64,000 nucleotides of DNA from Qipengyuania xiapuensis. Its GTDB lineage: Bacteria; Pseudomonadota; Alphaproteobacteria; Sphingomonadales; Sphingomonadaceae. Shown in pieces: positions 24,734-34,010 of this stretch. A program made the translations under genes and the position numbers. Below the pieces are notes generated by a model. That model saw only the letters and a list, made by a program, of their open reading frames with translations, made no database searches and was not told where the DNA came from. The stretch is from the NCBI RefSeq assembly GCF_019711395.1, contig NZ_JAIGNL010000001.1:1736001-1800000 (forward strand), given 5' to 3'. How positions within the stretch are numbered: position 1 is the stretch's first letter; every line of letters begins with the position of its first letter.

Positions 24734-26980
24734 TCACTCCGGCGGGGTCACACCGTGGCTTTCGAGGAAGCGGAACACGGTGTTGTAGCGGTGCGGCGAA
24801 ATCTGCTCGCCCGACACGCGGTGCGTGTAGCCGGGATAGAGCATCATCTCGAAGGGCACGTTCGCTTCCTGCATGACCGAGATGATCTCGGTCGCATTCT
24901 CGAACACCACATTGTCGTCGGCCATGCCGTGGATCAGCAGCAGCGGATCGACGATCCTGGTCGCATCGGGGATGGCGGAGGCCTTCTCGTAGGCTTCCGC
25001 GTCATCCTGCGGCGTGCCCATGAAACGCTCGGTATAGTGGGTGTCGTAGAGCTCCCACTTGGTCACGGGAGCGCCCGAGATGCCGGCCGCGTAAAGCCCC
25101 GGATCGGCCTGCAGCTGCTTCAACGTCAAGTATCCGCCATAGGACCAGCCATCGATCGCGATCTTGTCCGGATCGACGAAATCGAGCGTCTTGAGGTATT
25201 CGGCACCCGCCTTCTGGTCGCGCACCTCGACCCCGCCCATGGCGCGGTAGATCGGCTGTTCGAAAGCCACGCCGCGATTGGCGCTGCCGCGATTGTCGAG
25301 CGCGAACCAGATGTAGCCCTTGTCGACGATCGCCTGACGCAGCGCGCCGTTCCAGCCCTTGTTGACGATCTGCGGACCCGGCCCGCCGTAGTGGTAGAAA
25401 TAGACCGGGTACTTCTTGCCCGGCTCCATCTCGGGCGTGATCATCTCCCAGTAGAGCGGCGTGCCGTCTTCTGCGGGGATGGTGCCGTATTTCGTCGGCC
25501 GGTGGCTGGCGAGGAACGGCGCATAGGGATGGTCGCCGTCGAGCGCGTTCTCCTCGATCCACGCAAGACGCTTGCCGGTCGCATCGGCGATATAGCTCTG
25601 CGGCGGAGTATCGTCGTTGGAGCGCGAAATCAGGAGCGTCTGGCCCTTGCCGTCCATGCTGGCAGAGTGGGTGTAGCCCACTTCGGTCAGTCGTTCGACG
25701 CAGTGTGGGTCGCAGGACATGTCCAGAGCGTAGATGTGCTGCTCCAACACCCCGTCAGCATTGGCTTGAAAGTAGAGTCGCCCAGCATCGGAATTGTAGC
25801 CGAGTAGTTTGGTGACCACCCACGAGCCGCTGGTCAATTGGTGCCACTTATCGTCCTTGAGGAGATAGAGGTGGCCATAGCCATCTCGTTCCGACCACCA
25901 GATCAGCGAGCCATTATTCAGAAATTTGTAGTTGTCGGATAGATTGATCCAGTAGTCGTCGACCGCAGCATTCTCGGTGAAAATCACTTCGCTTGCACCC
26001 GTCGCAGGATCAACCTTGAGCATCTCGAGGATAGTCTGCTCGCGGTTCTGACGCTGGACATAGAGGTAATCGTCCGGAGCCCAATCGACACGGGCCACAT
26101 AGATATCGGTGTTCTCGCCGAGATCGACCTTCACACGGTTGCTGCCATCCGGGTCCATCAGGAACAGCTCAACAATCGCGTTGTCCGATCCGGCCACCGG
26201 ATAGCGCTGATCGAAGACCTTTGTCCCCGTAGCCCCGATGGCGGCGCGGGTGACGATGCCCACGGGGCTCTCATCGGTCCGCTGGACAGCGATCCGCTGA
26301 TCATTGGGTCCCCACCAATATCCGGTGAGACGGCTCATTTCCTCCTGCGCGACGAACTCGGCCTCACCCCAGCGGATCGTGTCGCCTTCCTTGGGCGTGA
26401 TCGGGGTAGCCTCGCCGCCGACTTCGCCAACCCACAGCTGGCGGTCGCGGACGAAGGAGACATACTTGCCCTTATTCGACAGCGAGGGGTTGAGTTCGCT
26501 TTCCTCGGTATCGGTCAGCCGCACCACATCACCGTCGATCCGCGCGAGGTAGAGATCGCCGTCGAGCGGGACGAGTACGCCGGTACCGTCGGAGGTCCAC
26601 TGGTAGGAGATGATGCCCTTGAGGCTGCCGACGCGCGCACGTTCGCGCTGCATCTTCTCGTCCTCGGACAGCTCGCGGCCCGTGCCCAGCGCTTCGCTGT
26701 CGACCAGCATCGACCATTCGCTCGTCTCGCGGTCGTATGCCCAGAGGTCATAACGCGAGAGATCCTCTTTGCGGTTGCGCAGGACAGTGAGGTAGCGGCC
26801 ATCGGGCGAAAGCTTCGCCTGGCGCGGGCTCGGCCCGTCGAGATCGGGCGATGCGAAAACGCGCTCGAAGGTAAGGTCCATGGCGGCAGTCTCCTGCGAA
26901 TTTGCGTGATGGTCTGCCATGGCCGGCGAGACGAGGCTGGTACCGAGCGCGAGGGCAGCGGCGAGACGAAGCGATTTCAT
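24734..26980 (-). CDS. S9 family dipeptidyl-peptidase IV-like protease
   Basis: The 748-residue secreted protein has a signal peptide (cleaved near SPAMA, about residue 22), an N-terminal DPP-IV beta-propeller domain and a C-terminal alpha/beta hydrolase domain. The catalytic triad reads as Ser613 (GWSYGG), Asp688 (HGMADD) and His720 (GYTHRV). It should release dipeptides, preferably after proline, in the periplasm. The ATG at 26980 begins the signal sequence; the longer upstream frame is not plausible. The middle of the gene is lower in GC than its ends. Confidence 0.95.
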   Translation of the reverse strand: MKSLRLAAALALGTSLVSPAMADHHANSQETAAMDLTFERVFASPDLDGPSPRQAKLSPDGRYLTVLRNRKEDLSRYDLWAYDRETSEWSMLVDSEALGTGRELSEDEKMQRERARVGSLKGIISYQWTSDGTGVLVPLDGDLYLARIDGDVVRLTDTEESELNPSLSNKGKYVSFVRDRQLWVGEVGGEATPITPKEGDTIRWGEAEFVAQEEMSRLTGYWWGPNDQRIAVQRTDESPVGIVTRAAIGATGTKVFDQRYPVAGSDNAIVELFLMDPDGSNRVKVDLGENTDIYVARVDWAPDDYLYVQRQNREQTILEMLKVDPATGASEVIFTENAAVDDYWINLSDNYKFLNNGSLIWWSERDGYGHLYLLKDDKWHQLTSGSWVVTKLLGYNSDAGRLYFQANADGVLEQHIYALDMSCDPHCVERLTEVGYTHSASMDGKGQTLLISRSNDDTPPQSYIADATGKRLAWIEENALDGDHPYAPFLASHRPTKYGTIPAEDGTPLYWEMITPEMEPGKKYPVYFYHYGGPGPQIVNKGWNGALRQAIVDKGYIWFALDNRGSANRGVAFEQPIYRAMGGVEVRDQKAGAEYLKTLDFVDPDKIAIDGWSYGGYLTLKQLQADPGLYAAGISGAPVTKWELYDTHYTERFMGTPQDDAEAYEKASAIPDATRIVDPLLLIHGMADDNVVFENATEIISVMQEANVPFEMMLYPGYTHRVSGEQISPHRYNTVFRFLESHGVTPPE

Positions 26981-27218
26981 GTTCTCTCCCGAAAATCGTG
27001 TCGCCGCGTCCTCGCAATGCCTCGCCCCGATTGCAAGACGGAGCATGGTCGCAAAAGTTTTTATGCCTAATTTCGGGTTAAGTGCGCTTCCTTAAATCCT
27101 CTTAAGAAGCGGCTGCCAGAACATGTCTTGTCAACGGGAGGCCCTTTCCGGCTCACAGGCTTCCCCGAGGCATCAAGAGCGGGCCAATTCCGGCCCTATC
27201 ATGATCCCCACGTGACAA

Positions 27219-27308
27219 GGGCGGCGTTTTCAGGAACGCCGCCCTTATTTCGTTTCGGGCTTGGGGCGGCGTTTTCAGGAACGCCGCCCTTATTTCGTTC
27301 TGGGCTAG
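27219..27308. repeat. Two tandem 45-bp units each holding a perfect hairpin
   Basis: Units 27219-27263 and 27264-27308 share the stem GGGCGGCGTT / AACGCCGCCC around a 6-base loop and the tail CTTATTTCGTT; they differ at about three positions near the ends. On the plus strand the hairpins are followed by TTATTTC, but nothing is transcribed into them on that strand. I saw no other copy in the window. Confidence 0.85.
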
Positions 27309-27335
27309 CTTCCAGATATTCGAAACGCGGAATCG

Positions 27336-27372
27336 AAAAGGGCGGCCCGTGAGGACCGCCCTTCGATTTTTC
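27336..27372 (-). terminator. Rho-independent terminator after rplS
   Basis: On the minus strand AAGGGCGG and CCGCCCTT pair around a short loop and run into TTTTC. The flanking T-rich run on the plus side makes it usable in both directions. Confidence 0.8.
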
Positions 27373-27387
27373 GCTGTTGCGAGAAGC

Positions 27388-27756
27388 TTACGCCTTGGGC
27401 GCGTTGTCGCGGCGTTCCGCGATACGCGCGCGCTTGCCGGTGCGGCCGCGCAGGTAGTAGAGCTTCGCACGACGCACCACGCCGCGGCGGACTACGGTGA
27501 TGCTGTCGACGATCGGCGAGTACAGCGGGAACACACGCTCCACGCCTTCACCGAACGAAAGCTTGCGGACAGTGAAGTTGCTGCCCATGCCGCGGTTCGA
27601 GCGGGCAATGACAACGCCTTCGAAATTCTGAATACGCTCGCGGTTGCCTTCCTTGACCTTCACGCCGACACGAACGGTGTCGCCGGCACGAAATTCCGGA
27701 ACGTCCTTACCGAGGTTCTCGATAGCTTCCGCTTCGAGCTGCTGAATGAGGTTCAT
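27388..27756 (-). CDS. rplS: 50S ribosomal protein L19
   Basis: The 122-residue protein sits at the 30S-50S interface. The [40 protein letters not shown] and [12 protein letters not shown] segments are diagnostic and the length is normal. It follows trmD by 12 bases and ends before a hairpin terminator. Confidence 0.98.
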   Translation of the reverse strand: MNLIQQLEAEAIENLGKDVPEFRAGDTVRVGVKVKEGNRERIQNFEGVVIARSNRGMGSNFTVRKLSFGEGVERVFPLYSPIVDSITVVRRGVVRRAKLYYLRGRTGKRARIAERRDNAPKA

Positions 27757-27768
27757 CGAACCAATTCC

Positions 27769-28494
27769 CTAATCTTTTCGCCGCGCGCCAGAGGCAGACT
27801 GGTCCCGATCGCCACTATAGCGATCCCAAAGGTCCGGCCTGCGTAACCGAGTGTCTTCCTCGCTCCTTGCCTTGCGCCAAGCAGCGATCTTCGCATGATC
27901 CCCCGATCGCAGCACTTCAGGGATCGTGCGCCCTTCCCATTCCTGAGGTCGGGTGTATTGCGGATATTCGATGAGCCCGTTCTCGTAGGACTCCTCGACT
28001 CCGCTATCGGGCGCGCCCATTACTCCGGGAAGCAGCCGAATGCAAGCGTCGAGTATGGCCAGCGCGGCAGTCTCTCCGCCCGACAGGACGATATCGGCAA
28101 GGCTCACCTCCTCGATCTGCGGATAATGCTCGAAAATCCGCTCGTCGAAGCCCTCGAAACGTCCGCAAAGGATGGCGACGCCGGGCCCGGCCGCGATCTC
28201 GCGAATACGCGCCTGGCTGATCGGCCTGCCGCGCGGGGTCATGGCGAGGATCGGCCTGCCCTCGCCCACGCTTTCGATAGCGGGGCCAAGGACATCGGCC
28301 TTGAGCACCATGCCCGCCCCACCGCCAGCCGGCGTATCATCGACCGTGCGATGCTTGTCCGTGGCAAAATCGCGGATCTGGACGGTCTCGCAAGACCAGT
28401 CCCCCCGATCGAGCGCCTTGCCCGCAAGCGACACGCCCAGCGGCCCGGGAAACATCTCGGGGTAAAGGGTGAGGATGGTGGCGGAGAAGGTCAT
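27769..28494 (-). CDS. trmD: tRNA (guanosine(37)-N1)-methyltransferase
   Basis: The 241-residue SPOUT-class enzyme methylates G37 of tRNAs to prevent frameshifting. It shows [10 protein letters not shown] at the start, [21 protein letters not shown], and DIVLSGGE of the knot. The C-terminal extension is charged. The start overlaps a small membrane-protein gene by ATGA, so translation depends on that upstream gene rather than on rimM as in most genomes. Confidence 0.97.
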   Translation of the reverse strand: MTFSATILTLYPEMFPGPLGVSLAGKALDRGDWSCETVQIRDFATDKHRTVDDTPAGGGAGMVLKADVLGPAIESVGEGRPILAMTPRGRPISQARIREIAAGPGVAILCGRFEGFDERIFEHYPQIEEVSLADIVLSGGETAALAILDACIRLLPGVMGAPDSGVEESYENGLIEYPQYTRPQEWEGRTIPEVLRSGDHAKIAAWRKARSEEDTRLRRPDLWDRYSGDRDQSASGARRKD

Positions 28495-28709
28495 TCGAAA
28501 CCGTCCTGACTACGCCTGCGATTTGCGTTCAGTTTCTCGCGCAATAGCTGGAACGCCCGGAAGGCAATGAATGCAGCAATGATCCAGACAGGCGCGACCA
28601 GCATAAAATCGACCAGCGAGTCACGGGCTGGCGTGCCGTCCAAAAGACCGCAATCGTAGCAGCCATGCTCCATCGAAGGTGCTTCAACCAATTTAGTAGC
28701 TACCGCCAA
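28491..28709 (-). CDS. Small membrane protein, unknown function
   Basis: The 72-residue protein has one clear hydrophobic segment (about residues 32-55) followed by a basic tail, and a CxxC-like pair (CYDC) near residues 17-20. The TTG at 28709 has a GGA-containing site and overlaps the end of the nitrilase gene; an ATG 12 codons in is an alternative without a clear site. The stop overlaps trmD as ATGA. No family recognised. Confidence 0.6.
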   Translation of the reverse strand: MAVATKLVEAPSMEHGCYDCGLLDGTPARDSLVDFMLVAPVWIIAAFIAFRAFQLLREKLNANRRRSQDGFE

Positions 28710-29650
28710 CTCACGCCGTCCTTTGCACCGGTATCGATCCTCAATTCGAACACATCAGGTCGCGAATAGTGACCGTCAGTATCGAGGCTTGCCAGCCCTT
28801 GCCCGATCTCACCGAGATCGAGATCGGCAAATAGCGTCTCTTCTCCCTCACCTGCCTGCGCGACGATCCGCGCATCGGGTGCGATGATCATCGAGCCGCC
28901 GCGATTGAGCGCCTCGCCCTCGATCGCCTCGATCAGGTCTTTCGCCGCCGCGTCTCCACCGGCGCGGTCAAGCCCGTCAAACAGATCGTCCTTTGCCTGC
29001 ACCAGCCCTGCCGCCAGCACGAAGCAGCGGCCTTCCATCGCATAGTGCCGCGAGGCGAGCGCATATTCCTCGCGCACGGTGGGCCATGCCGCCACATGGA
29101 CGCTCTCGCCGAGGTTGTGCATCGCTGCGCGCGCCAAGGGCATCCAGTGCTCCCAGCAGATAAGCGAGCCGACCTTGCCCCACTCCGCCTGGTGCACACC
29201 CAGCGTCGAGCCATCGCCGCGCATCCAGACCAATCGCTCGCCATGCGTGGGCACGAGCTTGCGGTGGTCGAGCACTGGCAGTCCGGGCCGGAAAGTCATC
29301 TGGTTGTTGTAGAGGCTCTGCCGCACCCGCTCGTGCGTGCCGATGCTGATGACTGCGCCGCTCTCGTCGCAAAGTTCCTGCAGCGGCAGCAGTCGCTCGT
29401 CATTCGCCACCACCGCCTGTTCGAGCAGGATGCGGTGCAGCGCCTTGGTGCCGGGATGGTCCCACAGCGCCGCGCCGGGCGCCTCGTCGAGCCACAGCGG
29501 ATAGCCACCGAGGAAGGTCTCGCCGAAAGCTACAAGCTGCGCCCCGCCCTCCACGGCCTCGCGCGCAAGGCGGACGGCCTTCTCGATCCCGTCGCCGATG
29601 GCGAGCGGTATCGGGGCGGCCTGGACGATGGCGACTTTCAAAGTGCTCAT
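28700..29650 (-). CDS. Carbon-nitrogen hydrolase, nitrilase-type
   Basis: The 316-residue protein has the nitrilase triad Glu44 (GETFLGGYP), Lys131 (HRKLVPTHGE) and Cys165 (LICWEHWMP), which fits the aliphatic or aryl nitrilase branch that turns nitriles into acids plus ammonia. The true substrate is unknown. It sits inside the rimM-trmD operon neighbourhood and is divergent from the thioredoxin-reductase-like gene, with 58 bases between starts. Confidence 0.93.
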   Translation of the reverse strand: MSTLKVAIVQAAPIPLAIGDGIEKAVRLAREAVEGGAQLVAFGETFLGGYPLWLDEAPGAALWDHPGTKALHRILLEQAVVANDERLLPLQELCDESGAVISIGTHERVRQSLYNNQMTFRPGLPVLDHRKLVPTHGERLVWMRGDGSTLGVHQAEWGKVGSLICWEHWMPLARAAMHNLGESVHVAAWPTVREEYALASRHYAMEGRCFVLAAGLVQAKDDLFDGLDRAGGDAAAKDLIEAIEGEALNRGGSMIIAPDARIVAQAGEGEETLFADLDLGEIGQGLASLDTDGHYSRPDVFELRIDTGAKDGVSWR

Positions 29651-29708
29651 GGGCCCAAGCGGTTAGCGCGGGCAGGACCGCTTGGCCATCCCGCGCGTTC
29701 ACGGTAGC

Positions 29709-30629
29709 ATGAGCGAGAATATCGACGATTGCATCATCGTGGGCGCAGGCCCGGCAGGCCTAACCGCTGCGATCTACCTCGCGCGCTACCACCTCGACAT
29801 CCGCCTGTTCGACTGCGGCACCAGCCGCGCCAGCTGGATCCCGAAGAGCCATAATCATGCGGGCTTTCCCGAGGGTATCAACGGGAACGAGCTGCTCGAA
29901 CGCATGCGCGAACAGGCGGCGAAATACGGGGCAATGCGCGAGCCGAAGCGGGTGACCGACCTCGCCAAGCCCGACGAATGCTTCACCGTCACCTGCGGCG
30001 ATGAGACCTTCCGTGCCCGCACGGTCCTGCTGGCCACCGGCGTGGTCAACAACCGGCCCGAGGGCATCGAGGACCAACTGCACGATGAAGCCTTGTCGCG
30101 CGGTCTCATACGATATTGCCCCGTCTGCGACGGCTACGAGGTGACCGACAGGAAGGTCGCGGTGATCGGCACCGGAGACCACGGCACTGCCGAGGCGCAG
30201 TTCATCCGCACATTCACCGATGACATTACGTTGGTCTCGCCCGAGGGCGCGCATGAGCTTTCGGAGCAATGCAGCAAGGCGCTCGACGACGCGGGGATCG
30301 CCTGTGTCGAGGGACCGTGCGGTGGCTTCGCCATCGACGGAGACCGGATCGCGTTCGACACCGATGAGGGCCGGATGGCGTTCGATTCCATGTATCCCGC
30401 GCTCGGGTCGGTCGTGCGCTCGGGCCTTGCGAGGAAATGCGGCGCCAAGGTCAGCGATGGCGACTGCATCGAGGTCGACGACCACTACGAGACCAGCGTC
30501 CCCGGCCTCTTCGCGGCAGGCGACGTGGTGGTCGGGCTCGACCAGATCAGCGCGGCGATGGGCCAGGCGGGGATTGCCTCGACGACGATCCGCAACCGGC
30601 TCGCCGAGAAGATGCCGCTGCGTCGCTAG
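29709..30629 (+). CDS. Thioredoxin-reductase-like NAD(P)/FAD oxidoreductase
   Basis: The 306-residue flavoprotein has GAGPAG for FAD (residues 12-17), a redox pair CPVC (137-140) where bacterial TrxR usually has CATC, an NAD(P) site reading GTGDHG (154-159), and GLFAAGDVV near the end. Family relatives include thioredoxin and ferredoxin reductases and related disulfide reductases. The physiological partner is unknown. It is the only plus-strand gene inside the rimM-trmD gap and its stop overlaps the rimM stop. Confidence 0.9.
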   Translation: MSENIDDCIIVGAGPAGLTAAIYLARYHLDIRLFDCGTSRASWIPKSHNHAGFPEGINGNELLERMREQAAKYGAMREPKRVTDLAKPDECFTVTCGDETFRARTVLLATGVVNNRPEGIEDQLHDEALSRGLIRYCPVCDGYEVTDRKVAVIGTGDHGTAEAQFIRTFTDDITLVSPEGAHELSEQCSKALDDAGIACVEGPCGGFAIDGDRIAFDTDEGRMAFDSMYPALGSVVRSGLARKCGAKVSDGDCIEVDDHYETSVPGLFAAGDVVVGLDQISAAMGQAGIASTTIRNRLAEKMPLRR

Positions 30630-31111
30630 TCGACGAAATCGGCGTTGAGGGTCAGTTTCTCGGCATCCCAGCCGGGAACCGCCTGCTCGGTCAGCGGGAC
30701 CATGAATTTCTTGCCGTCAGGTTTTTCGATCTCGACGATCTCGGTCGCGCCGAAATTCTCGACTGCGCAGACACGGCCGACCTCGTCACCGGCATCGGTA
30801 ACGACAGGCAGGCCCAGCAGGTCGGAATAGTAGAATTCGCCCTCTTCGAGCGCGGGAAGCGCGCTGCGGGGGACGGTCAGCACAGTGCCGCGCAGGGCCT
30901 CGGCTGCATTGCGGTCTGCAACTTCGGCAAAGCGCGCGATGGCGCCGCCCTTATTGTCGCTGCGGACCTTGGAAAGCGTCAGTGCGCCCTCATTGAAGCT
31001 CTTGTGGGGTTTGAGGCCCTCAAGCCCCTCCCCGAACAGCTTCAGACGGACTTCGCCCGCCACGCCATGCGCACCGGTGACGGCGGCCAGCGTGACGGGC
31101 TTGTCCTGCAT
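30626..31111 (-). CDS. rimM: Ribosome maturation factor RimM
   Basis: The 161-residue protein helps 16S rRNA 3' domain and S19 assembly. The N-terminal [16 protein letters not shown] and the PRC-barrel segment [11 protein letters not shown] followed by [13 protein letters not shown] identify it. It lies 8 bases after rpsP. Its TAG overlaps, on the opposite strand, the TAG of the reductase gene. Confidence 0.96.
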   Translation of the reverse strand: MQDKPVTLAAVTGAHGVAGEVRLKLFGEGLEGLKPHKSFNEGALTLSKVRSDNKGGAIARFAEVADRNAAEALRGTVLTVPRSALPALEEGEFYYSDLLGLPVVTDAGDEVGRVCAVENFGATEIVEIEKPDGKKFMVPLTEQAVPGWDAEKLTLNADFVD

Positions 31112-31119
31112 GGGAGAGA

Positions 31120-31623
31120 TTACTCGCCCTTGTCTTCTTCAGCGGCTTCCTCAGCCGGTGCTTCTTCAGCTGCAGCTTCTTCGGCCGGAGCTTCTTCAGC
31201 AGCTGCTTCTTCAGCCGGAGCTTCGGCTTCAGCAGCTTCAGCGTTCTGGGCTTCTTCTTCAGCAGCCTTGGCAGCTTCTTCAGCTTCAGCGGCCTTGGCG
31301 GCCTTCTCTTCAGCGCGTTCCTTGGCGGCTTCGCCCGGCTCACCCTTCTTCGGGTTGTTCTTCGGCGCACGCTCGAGGATGCCGGCGGCGTCGAGGAAGC
31401 GGTGGACGCGGTCCGACGGGGTCGCGCCGACCGACAGCCAGTGACGTGCACGGTCTTCGTCGAGCTTCACGCGCTCGCCCGAATCCTTCGGCAGCATCGG
31501 GTTGTAGGTGCCGATCTGCTCCAGGTACTTGCCGTCACGCGGGCTGCGCGAATCCGACACGACGATGCGGTAGTAAGGACGCTTCTTCGCGCCACCGCGC
31601 GAGAGACGAATTGCAACTGCCAT
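31120..31623 (-). CDS. rpsP: 30S ribosomal protein S16 with long Ala/Glu-rich tail
   Basis: The 167-residue protein has a normal S16 core (residues about 1-80: [46 protein letters not shown]). A tail of about 85 residues made of repeated [13 protein letters not shown] units and a final EEDKGE follows. Typical S16 is about 80-90 residues. The tail is probably helical or disordered and acidic (inference). The repeated codons give the DNA a low-complexity look around 31130-31330. Confidence 0.96.
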   Translation of the reverse strand: MAVAIRLSRGGAKKRPYYRIVVSDSRSPRDGKYLEQIGTYNPMLPKDSGERVKLDEDRARHWLSVGATPSDRVHRFLDAAGILERAPKNNPKKGEPGEAAKERAEEKAAKAAEAEEAAKAAEEEAQNAEAAEAEAPAEEAAAEEAPAEEAAAEEAPAEEAAEEDKGE

Positions 31624-31662
31624 TTTACTTCACCTTTCGAATGTAAATTTCTGTAATTTCGA

Positions 31663-33165
<1,503 letters not shown>

Positions 33166-33210
33166 GTCTGTTCTACTCCTTCCGAACCCGATCAGGTCCG
33201 AATAAACGCG

Positions 33211-33244
33211 AAAAACGCCGGCGGACGAGAACTCGTCGGCCAGC
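33211..33244 (-). terminator. Probable terminator after tRNA-Ala
   Basis: On the minus strand GACGAG and CTCGTC form a tight hairpin with flanking GCC/GGC pairing, then TTTTT. It lies between the tRNA and ffh. Confidence 0.6.
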
Positions 33245-33342
33245 GTGGGGCGTACCCCTATGGAAACCCAAGTTTTATCCCGGGTGTGGTGGAAGCAAGC
33301 CGCAGCCGTCGCCACGGCCTGCTACCATCAAATCCGGGAAAA

Positions 33343-33418
<76 letters not shown>

Positions 33419-33473
33419 GAGCCATTTTCGAACCGACGCATCCTGGGAGGTGCATCGCCCTTGCGGGAGGCGC

Positions 33474-33502
33474 CCAATATAAGGGGCCTCGCCGCAATGC
33501 AA
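33474..33502 (-). promoter_or_regulatory. Probable promoter of tRNA-Ala
   Basis: On the minus strand TTGCAT (33502-33497) and TATTGG (33479-33474) are 17 bases apart, within the CTTATATTGGGCGCC context common before stable RNA genes in this group. It lies about 55 bases before the tRNA 5' end. Confidence 0.5.
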
Positions 33503-33510
33503 CAGCTAAA

Positions 33511-33852
33511 TTAGCTTTCGTCCGCGTCGTCGTCGTCGCCCTTGGACTTGGTTTCGACACCGAGGTCGTCGTCACCGCCAAGATCGACTTCATTGTCGGG
33601 CGAATCGTCGTCTTCGTCGATGTCGATGTCCAGATCGTCATCGTCGTCGCCGGACAGATCGCTGTCGGCTTCGCCCTTCTTGTCCTTCTTCTCTTCCTCG
33701 GCGAGGATCGGCTGCTTGGACTTGAGCACGGGCTCGGGCGTCCACTCTTCACCGCATTCGATGCAGGTGACGGGATCGTCCTTGTTAAGATCGTAGAAGC
33801 GGGTGCCGCAGTTCGGGCAGGTCCGCTTGGTGCCCCATTCCGGTTTGACCAT
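33511..33852 (-). CDS. FYDLN acid domain (TIGR02300 family) zinc-ribbon protein
   Basis: The 113-residue protein starts with WGTKRTCPNCGTRFYDLNKDDP and a second CIECG, giving a four-cysteine zinc ribbon (CPNC, CIEC). It continues with a long Asp/Glu-rich tail (about residues 55-113). This is the alphaproteobacterial TIGR02300 family of unknown function. The start has AAGGA upstream. It is divergent from aroA. Confidence 0.93.
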   Translation of the reverse strand: MVKPEWGTKRTCPNCGTRFYDLNKDDPVTCIECGEEWTPEPVLKSKQPILAEEEKKDKKGEADSDLSGDDDDDLDIDIDEDDDSPDNEVDLGGDDDLGVETKSKGDDDDADES

Positions 33853-34010
33853 GTGTAATCCTTGGATTTGCCGCCCCGCGCATCGTGCGACAGGGCCGTG
33901 AATTCGTAATTGTATTGATGGGTACCTGCTGGGCAGGAATCAACAGCGCGCGCGCCTTGCCAGAACCCATGTGCGCTGTCAAAGCGCGGCCTTCATATGG
34001 ATACGCATTC

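Larger units (their letters stand above)
26981..27387. other. Intergenic region between rplS and the dipeptidyl-peptidase gene
   Basis: The 407-base gap holds the minus-strand rplS terminator, two tandem 45-base hairpin units, a GGGCC/GGCCC inverted repeat near 27181, an imperfect repeat (GCTTCCTTAA ... TTAAGAAGC) near 27084-27112, and a TTGACA hexamer on the minus strand at 27134-27129 that could be a -35 element for the protease gene. No coding frame is convincing. Confidence 0.6.

Noticed and set aside
27219-27308. Start of a CRISPR array.
   Set aside because: Only two units in direct contact, without spacers or cas genes.
31130-31330. Short tandem DNA repeats resembling a CRISPR or minisatellite array.
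   Set aside because: They are repeated Ala/Glu codons in the S16 tail and stay in frame; there are no spacers of constant length.
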